This document shows, one piece after another, positions 38,652-46,276 of a stretch of DNA of 64,000 nt. The notes under the pieces are model-generated. The model saw only the letters and a list, made by a program, of their open reading frames with translations, was not told the DNA's origin and made no database searches. Each line of letters begins with the position of its first letter. The stretch's first letter is position 1. The DNA lies in contig NZ_JPUX01000002.1 of assembly GCF_000738675.1 (NCBI RefSeq), positions 496,001 to 560,000 of the forward strand, in the 5' to 3' direction. The DNA comes from Serratia nematodiphila DZ0503SBS1 (GTDB taxonomy: Bacteria > Pseudomonadota > Gammaproteobacteria > Enterobacterales > Enterobacteriaceae). The translations under genes were made by a program, and so were the position numbers.

Positions 38652-39509
38652 TCAACGGCGCGCAAAGGCGTAAATGCCTCCGCGCGTTCCAAACAGGATC
38701 GAGACAAAAAAGAGGATGCTGGCGCTGAGCACGATCGCCGGGCCGGCGGGAAGCGAAGCGTGATAGGACCACACCAGCCCAATCAGACTGGAAAGCGCGC
38801 CGATGCCCATCGCCGTCGCCAGCGTCTGCGGCAGATTGCGCGCCCAGAAGCGCGCGCTGGCGGCGGGCAACATCATTAACCCAACCGACATCAGGGTGCC
38901 GAGGATCTGGAATCCCGCCACCAGATTGACCACCACCAGCGACAAAAACAGGCCGTGGATCAGCGCCAACCGGCGCGGCGCGTTAACGCGCAGGAAAGTG
39001 ACGTCGAAGGATTCGATAACCAGCGCGCGGTACAGCGCCGCCAGCGCCAGCAGCGAAACCGAGGCGATCGCACCGACCATCAGCATCGCCTGCGCATCCA
39101 CCGCCAGGATCGAACCGAACAACACGTGCAGCAGATCCACGCTGGAACCGCGCAACGAGACCAGCGTGACCCCCAGCGCCAGTGAGCCCAGATAGAATCC
39201 GGCGAAGCTGGCGTCCTCTTTCAGCGGCGTGCGGCGGCTCACCAGGCCGGACAGCATCGCCACCGCCAGCCCGGCGATAAAGCCGCCTACGCCCATCGCC
39301 ACCAGCGACATGCCGGAAATCAGATAACCGATCGCCGCGCCGGGCAACACCGCGTGGGACAACGCATCCCCAACCAAGCTCATGCGGCGCAGCAACAGAA
39401 ACACGCCCAGCGGGGCTGCGCTGAGCGACAACGCCAGGCAGGCCATCAGCGCGCGGCGCATAAAACCGAAAGAGAGAAAAGGATCGATAAGCCCATGCAA
39501 TAGCATCAT
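38652..39509 (-). CDS. Zinc/manganese ABC transporter permease (ABC-3 family)
   Basis: 285 residues with eight or nine membrane segments, signature RRMSLVGDALSHAVLPGAAIGYL for contact with the ATPase, and GSILAVDAQAML mid-protein. It overlaps the ATPase stop by 4 bases (ATGA). The N-terminal FGFMRRALMACLALSLSAAPLGVFLLLRRMSL part resembles AztB-type zinc permeases as I recall them. Confidence 0.91.
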   Translation of the reverse strand: MMLLHGLIDPFLSFGFMRRALMACLALSLSAAPLGVFLLLRRMSLVGDALSHAVLPGAAIGYLISGMSLVAMGVGGFIAGLAVAMLSGLVSRRTPLKEDASFAGFYLGSLALGVTLVSLRGSSVDLLHVLFGSILAVDAQAMLMVGAIASVSLLALAALYRALVIESFDVTFLRVNAPRRLALIHGLFLSLVVVNLVAGFQILGTLMSVGLMMLPAASARFWARNLPQTLATAMGIGALSSLIGLVWSYHASLPAGPAIVLSASILFFVSILFGTRGGIYAFARR

Positions 39510-40219
39510 GGCGTCACCGCCCGCAGATCCGGCAGCCGGTCGGCGGCGTGATACCTCGGCACCTGTTCCAGCACTTGCTCGGCCGCGCCCCAGTGGCAAG
39601 CCTGCGGCGTCAGCAACAGCGCCTGCGGAAAATGCTCGGCGACCATCGACATATCGTGCAGCACGGCGATCACCGTTTTCCCCTGCCGGTGCAGTTGCGC
39701 GATCGCCTGCAGCAGGATCTGCGTGGTGGCGCTGTCGATACCGGTGAAAGGTTCATCCAGCAAAATCAGCGGCGCCTGTTGGACCAGCAGGCGTGCAAAC
39801 AACACCCGCTGCAGCTGGCCGCCGGAGAGCTCGCCCACCGGGCTGTGCGCCAGCGCACTCATGCCGACGCTCGCCAGCGCCTCATTAACCTGGCTCGCCG
39901 CATGCTTGTTCATACCGCCGAGCATGCCGCTTTGCGGCCAACAGCCCATCGCCACCAGATCGCTTACCGCGATCGGGAACTGCCGATCCAGCTCCGCCTG
40001 CTGCGGTAAGTAAGCTCTGCGCGGCGGCTTTCCGCCGCTGAAATTCAGGCTGCCGCCCATCGGCGGTAACAAACCGGCGAGCGCTTTCAGCAATGTCGAT
40101 TTTCCGGCCCCATTGACGCCCACCACCGCGGTTAACGAACCGGCGGTAAACTGCCCGCTCAGCGGCGGGAAAAGCGGCGTGGCGCCATAGCCTAGCACCA
40201 GCTGACGCAGCATGATCAT
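39506..40219 (-). CDS. Zinc/manganese ABC transporter ATP-binding protein
   Basis: 237 residues. Walker [16 protein letters not shown], signature VGELSGGQLQRVLFARLL, Walker B PLILLDEPFTGID. First conserved gene of the importer operon. Start options are 40219 (MIMLRQL) and 40213 (MLRQL); the first overlaps by ATGA with a possible upstream small frame. About 165 bases further upstream lies a Zur-like box, suggesting induction by zinc shortage. Confidence 0.91.
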   Translation of the reverse strand: MIMLRQLVLGYGATPLFPPLSGQFTAGSLTAVVGVNGAGKSTLLKALAGLLPPMGGSLNFSGGKPPRRAYLPQQAELDRQFPIAVSDLVAMGCWPQSGMLGGMNKHAASQVNEALASVGMSALAHSPVGELSGGQLQRVLFARLLVQQAPLILLDEPFTGIDSATTQILLQAIAQLHRQGKTVIAVLHDMSMVAEHFPQALLLTPQACHWGAAEQVLEQVPRYHAADRLPDLRAVTP

Positions 40220-40368
40220 GGCAGCGATACCGCCCAAAAGATGCCGAGCCACAGCAGAGCCAGCAGCACAACGGCCCCCGCACAACGCGCGGCAGCGGAG
40301 GTGGTGAACAACGAATTCAGTGACGGCGCGGCGCCATGTCGTGAAGTGGGAATCAATGTGATGACCAA
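40216..40368 (-). CDS. Possible small membrane protein ahead of the zinc importer
   Basis: A 50-codon frame from TTG 40368 (or TTG 40356) to TGA 40216 ends with a hydrophobic stretch (AGAVVLLALLWLGIFWAVSLP) predicted as one membrane helix. Its stop overlaps the ATPase ATG as ATGA, the coupling used within the rest of this operon. No ATG start or good Shine-Dalgarno is seen, so coding status is uncertain. It fills most of the leader between the Zur box and the ATPase gene. Confidence 0.35.
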   Translation of the reverse strand: MVITLIPTSRHGAAPSLNSLFTTSAAARCAGAVVLLALLWLGIFWAVSLP

Positions 40369-40383
40369 AATGATGGGTTAATG

Positions 40384-40398
40384 GTTACAATATAACAT
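40384..40398. promoter_or_regulatory. Zur-like box upstream of the zinc importer operon
   Basis: GGTTACAATATAACA matches the perfect box at 37201 (TGTTATAATATAACA) at 13 of 15 positions. It is placed to control the minus-strand ABC operon. Confidence 0.7.
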
Positions 40399-40624
40399 CA
40401 CAACAACTGCCGTAGCTCAAGCTAGGGCGCGACAATAATGCAACGGAACGTAACAATCCCTAGCACAGCGGATCTCCCCCCCGTCCTCCTTACAAAACCC
40501 AGGGATATTTCCATTCGGTTGGAATGTTGGCGTAAGGTAAAGAACAGCGGTAAATCGAAAAATTTACCGACGAGGGCGGAAAAGGAGTAAGATAAGCAGA
40601 TAACATTGTTGTTGGCCGAGATTA
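40399..40624. other. Intergenic leader of the 117-residue gene
   Basis: No gene is evident. The segment contains a perfect 8-bp stem with 6-base loop at 40548-40569 (CGGTAAAT and ATTTACCG) and an AAAAGGAG at 40580-40587 that has no start codon within range. The hairpin may lie in the 5' leader of the next gene. Otherwise nothing recognised. Confidence 0.5.
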
Positions 40625-40978
40625 ATGCTTGTTACCCTTGCCTGTAACCTGGACGTCAACGCACTTTCTGTTAAAAAATTAAAGAAAGTGGTTCATGACA
40701 ATATTGCGGAGTTAGTGCCGGCGCTGACCAGCGGACTCAGCTTTTATTCTGAAAGCGCACGCTATGCCGAAGATTCATTAGAAATACTTGATATAGTGCA
40801 GCAAGGTGACAGCGATTATTCAATGAGTTATCGTTATAAGTGGGGCATTTTTAATGCCTGCCTGGATATCAACAGCGAAGATATCATCAACGACAGCGTC
40901 CGGTTTCGAGTGACGGCGCGGGGTTTAATCTTCGACATCATTGATAACTCACGCCCATCAACTGCGGATGAATTGTAA
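40625..40978 (+). CDS. Hypothetical cytoplasmic protein upstream of tomB
   Basis: 117 residues, acidic, no signal peptide or membrane segment. I do not recognise a family. Visible features: N-terminal MLVTLACNLDVNALSVKKLKK and central SESARYAEDSLEILDIVQQGDSDYSMSYRYKWGIF. No alternative in-frame start exists before a stop at 40601. It precedes tomB-hha by 158 bases in the same direction and shares their lower GC. A functional link with the Hha/TomB pair is possible but unsupported. Confidence 0.7.
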   Translation: MLVTLACNLDVNALSVKKLKKVVHDNIAELVPALTSGLSFYSESARYAEDSLEILDIVQQGDSDYSMSYRYKWGIFNACLDINSEDIINDSVRFRVTARGLIFDIIDNSRPSTADEL

Positions 40979-41136
40979 GTTTAAGTAATAACTACAGGCC
41001 AAACGCGAAAAAATGATTTATATTCATTTTACGGGAAGTTTATTTAACCACCGTTAAGCTGCCTCCGTTCATGATGTAAATCAGCTTACTCACATAGTGT
41101 TATCACACCGCAATTAAGACTTACGGAGGGGATGAT

Positions 41137-41505
41137 ATGGATGAGTATTCGCCTAAGCGACACGACATTGCTCAGCTCAAATTCTTGTGCGAAAATTTGT
41201 ATGATGAAGGTATCGCTACCCTGGGAGACAGTCATCATGGGTGGGTCAACGATCCGACGTCCTCCGTCAACCTGCAGCTTAATGAGTTGATCGAACATAT
41301 CGCTTCGTTTGTGATGAGTTATAAAATTAAATACATGGACGAATCTGACCTGTCGGAGTTAGTCGAAGAATATCTCGACGATACCTATACGCTGTTCAGC
41401 AGCTATGGTATCAATGATTCCGACCTGCGCCGCTGGCAAAAAACCAAGGCGAGATTATTCAGAATGTTCTCAGGAGAGGACATCTGTACGACAATGAAAA
41501 CTTAG
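41137..41505 (+). CDS. tomB: Hha-toxicity attenuator TomB
   Basis: 122 residues starting MDEYSPKRHDIAQLKFLCENLYDEGI, the conserved TomB/YmoB N-terminus, with GDSHHGWVNDPTSSVNLQLNELIEHIA in the middle. CGGAGGGG precedes the ATG. TomB (YmoB in Yersinia) counteracts Hha, reportedly by oxygen-dependent modification of Hha. Transcribed with hha 49 bases downstream. Confidence 0.96.
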   Translation: MDEYSPKRHDIAQLKFLCENLYDEGIATLGDSHHGWVNDPTSSVNLQLNELIEHIASFVMSYKIKYMDESDLSELVEEYLDDTYTLFSSYGINDSDLRRWQKTKARLFRMFSGEDICTTMKT

Positions 41506-41554
41506 GGGATAATTATTCCCAAGCTATTTTACGGTTATTAAACTAAAGGCCACC

Positions 41555-41758
41555 ATGACTAAAACCGACTATCTGATGCGTTTACGTAAATGCACCACGA
41601 TTGATACTCTCGAACGTGTTATTGAGAAAAATAAGTACGAGCTTTCCGATGATGAACTGGAGCTGTTTTACTCAGCGGCAGATCATCGTCTGGCAGAGCT
41701 CACCATGAACAAACTGTATGACAAAATCCCCACCTCCGTTTGGAAATATGTCAGATAA
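41555..41758 (+). CDS. hha: Haemolysin-expression modulator Hha/YmoA
   Basis: 67 residues, [30 protein letters not shown], almost unchanged from E. coli Hha and Yersinia YmoA. It has the conserved Cys 18 and C-terminal WKYVR. It binds H-NS and tunes silencing of AT-rich, virulence and osmoregulated genes. Confidence 0.97.
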   Translation: MTKTDYLMRLRKCTTIDTLERVIEKNKYELSDDELELFYSAADHRLAELTMNKLYDKIPTSVWKYVR

Positions 41759-41773
41759 TCAGCCCCCAACGCG

Positions 41774-41795
41774 TTGAGCCGATGCTTTTATCGGC
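41774..41795 (+). terminator. hha: Stem-loop after hha
   Basis: AGCCGAT and ATCGGCT around GCTTTT, 16 bases past the hha stop, with a short T-poor tail. Probable weak terminator. The following 230 bases to 42024 contain no recognisable gene. Confidence 0.5.
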
Positions 41796-42024
41796 TTCAA
41801 TGTTCAAGTTGAATACGTACTTTTCCTATTGACAACAAAAACGCCAACGCTTCTCTTTTCCATTGTTAATAATCATTGCCGAACGCCACTCTTAATATGT
41901 CAGATTCGCATACGCATTGTCTGCGCGGCGCCGAAGCAAAACCGACAAAGCCGCGCGGCGGTGGCCTATTTTCATGCGGCCACGGCCGATAAAAACCTCT
42001 CCTGTCAATATAAGGCCATGCGCT

Positions 42025-42549
42025 TTAGAACATGCGGCGCAGAATAGTCCGTTTGACGAAGCAGTGGTGTTTTATCACCGCCGATACATGAATCACCATC
42101 ATGGCCGATAACGCAATGCATGAATAACGGTGTGCGGCGAGAAAGAACTGATTCACCTCGAGATTATTGACCGGGCAGGGGAAATCGATAAACCCGAACA
42201 CGGCGAATCCGTTCTCCAGCATTAAAAATCCGCTAATCAGTACCAGGCAAATAAGCAGATAGAAGCAAATGTATCAGCCCTTCTCATACCCTTTCAGCAT
42301 TTCGCTATAGGGAGCCGCAGGCAGGTAAAAACGCCAGGCGAAACGAACGGCCATCAACGGCGTCAGGATCGGAGAGATGTTTTTGGCCGCAATCACTTTC
42401 AGCACGTTATTCGGCATACCGATCACTGCATAGTCATACACATCCAGCACGTTCAGCAAGAATTGATAGCACTGCAGCTCATTGAGCCGCTCATAGCTGC
42501 ACACGACCACCTTACCTTTTTCCTGAATATCCGTGCCAAAAAGTCTCAT
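42025..42549 (-). pseudogene. Decayed cytochrome b561 gene
   Basis: One reading frame of 175 codons, the length of E. coli cytochrome b561 (176), broken by a TGA at 42274-42276. The upstream piece includes VRFAWRFYLPAAP, equivalent to the post-helix-2 segment of b561. The downstream piece holds YLLICLVLISGFLML (helix 3), GFIDFPCPV and AAHRYSCIALSAMMVIHVSAVIKHHCF (helix 4). Helix 4 keeps its haem His, but the helix 2 and helix 3 ligands appear lost. The N-terminal part is barely recognisable. This reads as a single decaying gene rather than two small genes. Confidence 0.72.
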
Positions 42550-42878
42550 CGGCTCACTTGTCTCCGCACGATGAGCCGCATCACACCTACGCTTCTTTCA
42601 ACGCACATGCGCCCTTCACTCGCCCGCAAAAACATTAGAAACTATAACCATTAAAATAATTACCAAAAAATCAGAACCAGCACCACAAAATCAAAAAAAT
42701 ACAAAAATAACAACAAGTAATACATTAAATAACTTTCATCAAGCCAGAATCACCAAATTTCAACGCGGGTTGACCTGGATCATTTAGCGCCAAACAAGTA
42801 AGTAATCATAAACAAAAATCACTATATTCAACTGCTGATAGCGTCTAAAAACCTAAACCCAACCCTAAAGGAAACACG
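42550..42878. other. AT-rich intergenic region before the amino-acid oxidase gene
   Basis: 329 bases without a gene and unusually AT-rich around 42630-42760. TTGACCTGGATCAT at 42770-42783 resembles an FNR site (TTGAT-N4-ATCAA, two mismatches). About 20 bases on, TAATCAT (42803-42809) could be a -10. AAAGGA lies 8 bases before the start at 42879. Promoter assignment is tentative. Confidence 0.4.
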
Positions 42879-44819
42879 ATGACGATTGGCAGCAGCTATA
42901 ACTATCCCGCACAGCGCGCCGCACAACTGGCCGCCGCGCAAAAACTGCATACCTCCGGCGCCTGGGGCGGCCGTTATCCAAACCCGCCCGATTTGTCGTT
43001 CGATTACCGTCGGCTGGTAGAGCAAACCGGCGGTATTGCTCAGGCGACGGCGCCAGACCATAAAATCTGCATTATAGGCGCAGGCATCACCGGCCTGACG
43101 GCGGCGCGCGAACTGTATCGCTGTGGCTTCAATAACGTGACCGTCATGGAAGCGGGCGACCGCATCGCCGGCCGCCATTACACCATTACCGACGTCGCAA
43201 ACCAGGGATTGGCAACCCGCTACGCCCCCTTCGAGATGGCGGCGATGCGCATGCCTTACTTTAATCTGGCCGGAGAAACGCCTGACGATGGCTGCTCGCT
43301 GCTGGCCTACTACGCCAGTGAATTTGGGCTTTCGATTCAAGATTTCCCCAACCCCGGCACGCGATGGGTCGCTTCAACCGGCATTTACCTGCAAGAAGGC
43401 TTGGTGCACGGCGGCGCTGAACCTATCATGCAGGTATGGGTCAACCCGGATGGCACGACGCCTCCGCCGACCGCTCAACTGCAGGCGGTATTCGACAAGT
43501 GGAAGACGTTTGAAAAACTAATGGTCGACAAAGTCAGTGAAACTTATGGTTCAGACGATTGGGAGGTCATGTGGCAAGCCATTGTCGAGACCTATTCCCG
43601 CACGGCCTTCCGCGACTTTGTCAAGGCGCCGGCCATCGAGCATTGGGATCCGGAGAACCCGGGAAACTTCGGCGGGCTGGCAATGAGCGATGAAGAGTCC
43701 AACATTTTTTACTCCATCGGCTTTGGCGATGGCAGTTGGGGCGCCTTCTACGATGTTTGCACCCTCTACCCCTTGCGCACGGCGATATTCGGTTTCGGCA
43801 GCCAGCTGCAACTCATCCACGGGCGTTATGATCCAGACGGTGCCTTTAATCCCGGCCCCTTTGCCGAGGCGCTGACGCTGCCGGATGCCTATGGCCGCCG
43901 TTTTGAAGGCCCCCGCTATCGTGGGGTGCGCACGTTTGACGACTGCATGCTATTCCTGCCGCCGCAGGGCAAGGCGCTGTCGTTTTATGAGCACGCCATG
44001 CAGCGCCAGGCCGGGTTTGGCACGCAGCAGCGCGTGAAGCGCATCGAGAAGCGGGAAAACGGCATTCGCGTTCACTATACCGTGGGCGCAGACACCGCAA
44101 TGGCGTATGAAGATTTCGACTCGGTCGTGGTGACGGTGCCATCCTGGATCCTGGAAGTCGACGTGGAACTGCAAGGCTTCTCACCACAACAGTTACCGCA
44201 AACCATCACCCGCGCTTACAAAACCGCCCACTGGGAAACCAGCTGTAAAGTTTATGCGCCGTTGGATCCGACATTTTTCACCGATCCCGGCAATAAAATC
44301 CCTCAAATCCTGGTGACCGATACCTTCGTTCACGACGTTTACGCCTATCAATACAGCGTCGGCGGTTATGAAACACCCTGTATTCTTCTCAGCTATACTT
44401 GGGAAGACGACGCCACCAAGCTGGCGTCTTTCAGCGACGCCGCTCTGGTCGAAAAATGCGTGGCGGAGCTGGACCGCATCCTGTTGCGTTCACAAAATAT
44501 CGGCCAACCTATTTCGCCCTACATTCAAACTGAGCACGCGCGCGTCGTACGTTGGATCACCGAGCCGAACTCGCTCGGCTGCGCTAAGCTTTACCGCGCA
44601 GGAACCTATGCCGATGCCATGAGCCTGCTGGCCTACAACCGCGATACCGCAGCGCACTCCGGGCTCTATTTGGCCGGCGAGTCTTTCTCCGTCGATGCCG
44701 GCTGGACGGAGCCTTCGCTGCGCGGCGCCATTGATACCATCATCAATCTTTGCAACAACACCGGCGCGCACTTCAACGGCGGATTCAGCATAGAAGATTA
44801 CCCTCACTACCAAGTGTAA
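42879..44819 (+). CDS. Flavin amino-acid oxidase/2-monooxygenase (IaaM / phenylalanine-oxidase-like)
   Basis: 646 residues. The FAD dinucleotide fold is IIGAGITGLTAARELYRCG near residue 67, then MEAGDRIAGRHYT. The C-terminal GLYLAGESFSVDAGWTEPSLRGAI is the second FAD/substrate signature. LLSYTWEDDA is shared with tryptophan 2-monooxygenase IaaM and related aromatic amino-acid oxidases such as the Pseudomonas phenylalanine oxidase. Family members either oxidatively decarboxylate Trp or Phe to the arylacetamide or deaminate them to 2-oxo acids. The convergent amidase gene favours the acetamide route. No Tat or Sec signal is obvious. Exact substrate is inferred, not proven. Confidence 0.85.
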   Translation: MTIGSSYNYPAQRAAQLAAAQKLHTSGAWGGRYPNPPDLSFDYRRLVEQTGGIAQATAPDHKICIIGAGITGLTAARELYRCGFNNVTVMEAGDRIAGRHYTITDVANQGLATRYAPFEMAAMRMPYFNLAGETPDDGCSLLAYYASEFGLSIQDFPNPGTRWVASTGIYLQEGLVHGGAEPIMQVWVNPDGTTPPPTAQLQAVFDKWKTFEKLMVDKVSETYGSDDWEVMWQAIVETYSRTAFRDFVKAPAIEHWDPENPGNFGGLAMSDEESNIFYSIGFGDGSWGAFYDVCTLYPLRTAIFGFGSQLQLIHGRYDPDGAFNPGPFAEALTLPDAYGRRFEGPRYRGVRTFDDCMLFLPPQGKALSFYEHAMQRQAGFGTQQRVKRIEKRENGIRVHYTVGADTAMAYEDFDSVVVTVPSWILEVDVELQGFSPQQLPQTITRAYKTAHWETSCKVYAPLDPTFFTDPGNKIPQILVTDTFVHDVYAYQYSVGGYETPCILLSYTWEDDATKLASFSDAALVEKCVAELDRILLRSQNIGQPISPYIQTEHARVVRWITEPNSLGCAKLYRAGTYADAMSLLAYNRDTAAHSGLYLAGESFSVDAGWTEPSLRGAIDTIINLCNNTGAHFNGGFSIEDYPHYQV

Positions 44820-44869
44820 TCGCATTACATTACGCAAGGCGATCTGCCGGATCGCCTTGCGCCGTCCAC

Positions 44870-46240
44870 TCACCGCGCGGCGGCCAGGAGCTGCCGCGCC
44901 GCGTCGATCAGCAACCGATCCCTCCCTTTCGCCGCGATCAACTGACACCCCACAGGGAGCCCGTTCAGCCACCCGCACGGGATAGTGATCGCCGGCAGCC
45001 CCAGCAGATTCCATATGCTGGTCAGGCTGAGCAGTGCGTCGCGAACGCCGCAGACACGTCCGCCGAGAAACAGCGTCCGCGCATGCAACGCAGGCGCGCA
45101 AACGGGCACCGTCGGCATCAGCAGCACATCGCAGCATTCGAACACGCGCGCGAAACGGCGCGACAGCGCCTCGCGACGCGCCAGCGCACGCACATATTCC
45201 CATCCTCTGACCTCGCGCGAAGCGATGAGCCGCTGCAACACTTCGGGTTGAAAGCGCTCCGGCCACTCGGCCACGCGCTCGGCGTGCACCTCATAGGCCT
45301 CACTCTTTTGTATCTGCCCAAGAACCAGCTGCATCTCGCTTGCCCACGGGGCGATCTCGACGGCAGACGGCAACCTCCGCCCACAGGCTGCGCGCAGCCA
45401 AGCCTCCGCCAGCGCGACGACCTGCGGATCCTGCGGGCCAAAAGCCGCTGGCGGCACCCAATGCAGCCGCAGCCCAGCGACATCGGCCGCAGGCGATGGC
45501 GCATCGTCGGGCGCCAATATCGCGTAAACGGCGGCGACGTCGGCGGGAGAGCCGGCGATGATCCCCACATGATCCAGGCTGCGCGAGAGCGGAAAAACCC
45601 CCTCGGTTGAGATGGCGCCATAGCTGGGCTTAAACCCCACCGTGCCGGTCAACGCAGCGGGGATCCGCACCGAACCGCCGGTATCCGTACCCAACGCGAC
45701 GGGCACGATGCCGGCGGCCACCGCAGCGGCGCTGCCGCAACTCGAGCCCCCCGTCATTTTCGACTTGTCCCAGGGATTACGGGTCGCCCCCTGCAAAGCG
45801 CAATCGCCGGTCGGACCATAGGCAAACTCGTGCGTCGTCGTCTTACCGAGTATGATGGCGCCGGCTTTTTTTAAGGCCGCAACGCAGTCGGCGTCCTGTT
45901 CCGGCACAAAGTCCCGAAAATGCGCGGACCCCATGGTCGTTGGCATACCGGCCGTCATAATGTTGTCCTTAATGCCGACGGGCACCCCGTGCAATATGCC
46001 CAAATCCTTCCCCGCCGCTAGCAGGGTATCCGCCTCGGCAGCGCTGCGCCGGGCCTGTTCCGCGGCGATATGGGTGAAGGTATTCAGCTCAGGCTCGATC
46101 GCGGCGATGCCGGCCAACGCGTGTTCTGTCAGCTCAACCGCGCTCGTTCGCCGGCTGCGCAGCGCCTGCGCCAGCTGTTCCAGGCTTTTCCCCGCGAAAT
46201 AACCGTCTGTTAAAGCAACATTCGGAGTCGTTAGCGACAT
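44870..46240 (-). CDS. Amidase-signature hydrolase (possible arylacetamide hydrolase)
   Basis: 456 residues of the amidase-signature family. The catalytic Ser-cisSer-Lys triad is visible: Lys in GVPVGIKDNIMTAG (near 93) and the two Ser in MTGGSSCGSAAAVAAG (near 168) and GTDTGGSVRIPAAL (near 192). Families include indoleacetamide hydrolase IaaH, GatA and others. It is too short and lacks gatB/gatC context to be GatA. It converges on the flavin oxidase gene and is the last gene of a minus-strand set with a permease and a nitrilase. Substrate is inferred as an aryl- or other amide. Confidence 0.88.
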   Translation of the reverse strand: MSLTTPNVALTDGYFAGKSLEQLAQALRSRRTSAVELTEHALAGIAAIEPELNTFTHIAAEQARRSAAEADTLLAAGKDLGILHGVPVGIKDNIMTAGMPTTMGSAHFRDFVPEQDADCVAALKKAGAIILGKTTTHEFAYGPTGDCALQGATRNPWDKSKMTGGSSCGSAAAVAAGIVPVALGTDTGGSVRIPAALTGTVGFKPSYGAISTEGVFPLSRSLDHVGIIAGSPADVAAVYAILAPDDAPSPAADVAGLRLHWVPPAAFGPQDPQVVALAEAWLRAACGRRLPSAVEIAPWASEMQLVLGQIQKSEAYEVHAERVAEWPERFQPEVLQRLIASREVRGWEYVRALARREALSRRFARVFECCDVLLMPTVPVCAPALHARTLFLGGRVCGVRDALLSLTSIWNLLGLPAITIPCGWLNGLPVGCQLIAAKGRDRLLIDAARQLLAAAR

Positions 46241-46276
46241 AATGAATTCCTACAGATAAAACGATGCACGCGGCCG

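Noticed and set aside
41829..42047. A 72-codon frame with TTG start between hha and the b561 remnant
   Set aside because: No ribosome-binding site, no homology recognised, atypical composition.
42274..42549. Separate 91-residue hypothetical protein
   Set aside because: It is in the same frame as the b561 helix 3-4 remnant and ends at the TGA that interrupts it; together they have the length of a b561 protein.
44870..46240. Assigning the amidase as GatA of the tRNA amidotransferase
   Set aside because: No gatB or gatC nearby, and enterobacteria charge Gln-tRNA directly; context favours a catabolic amidase.
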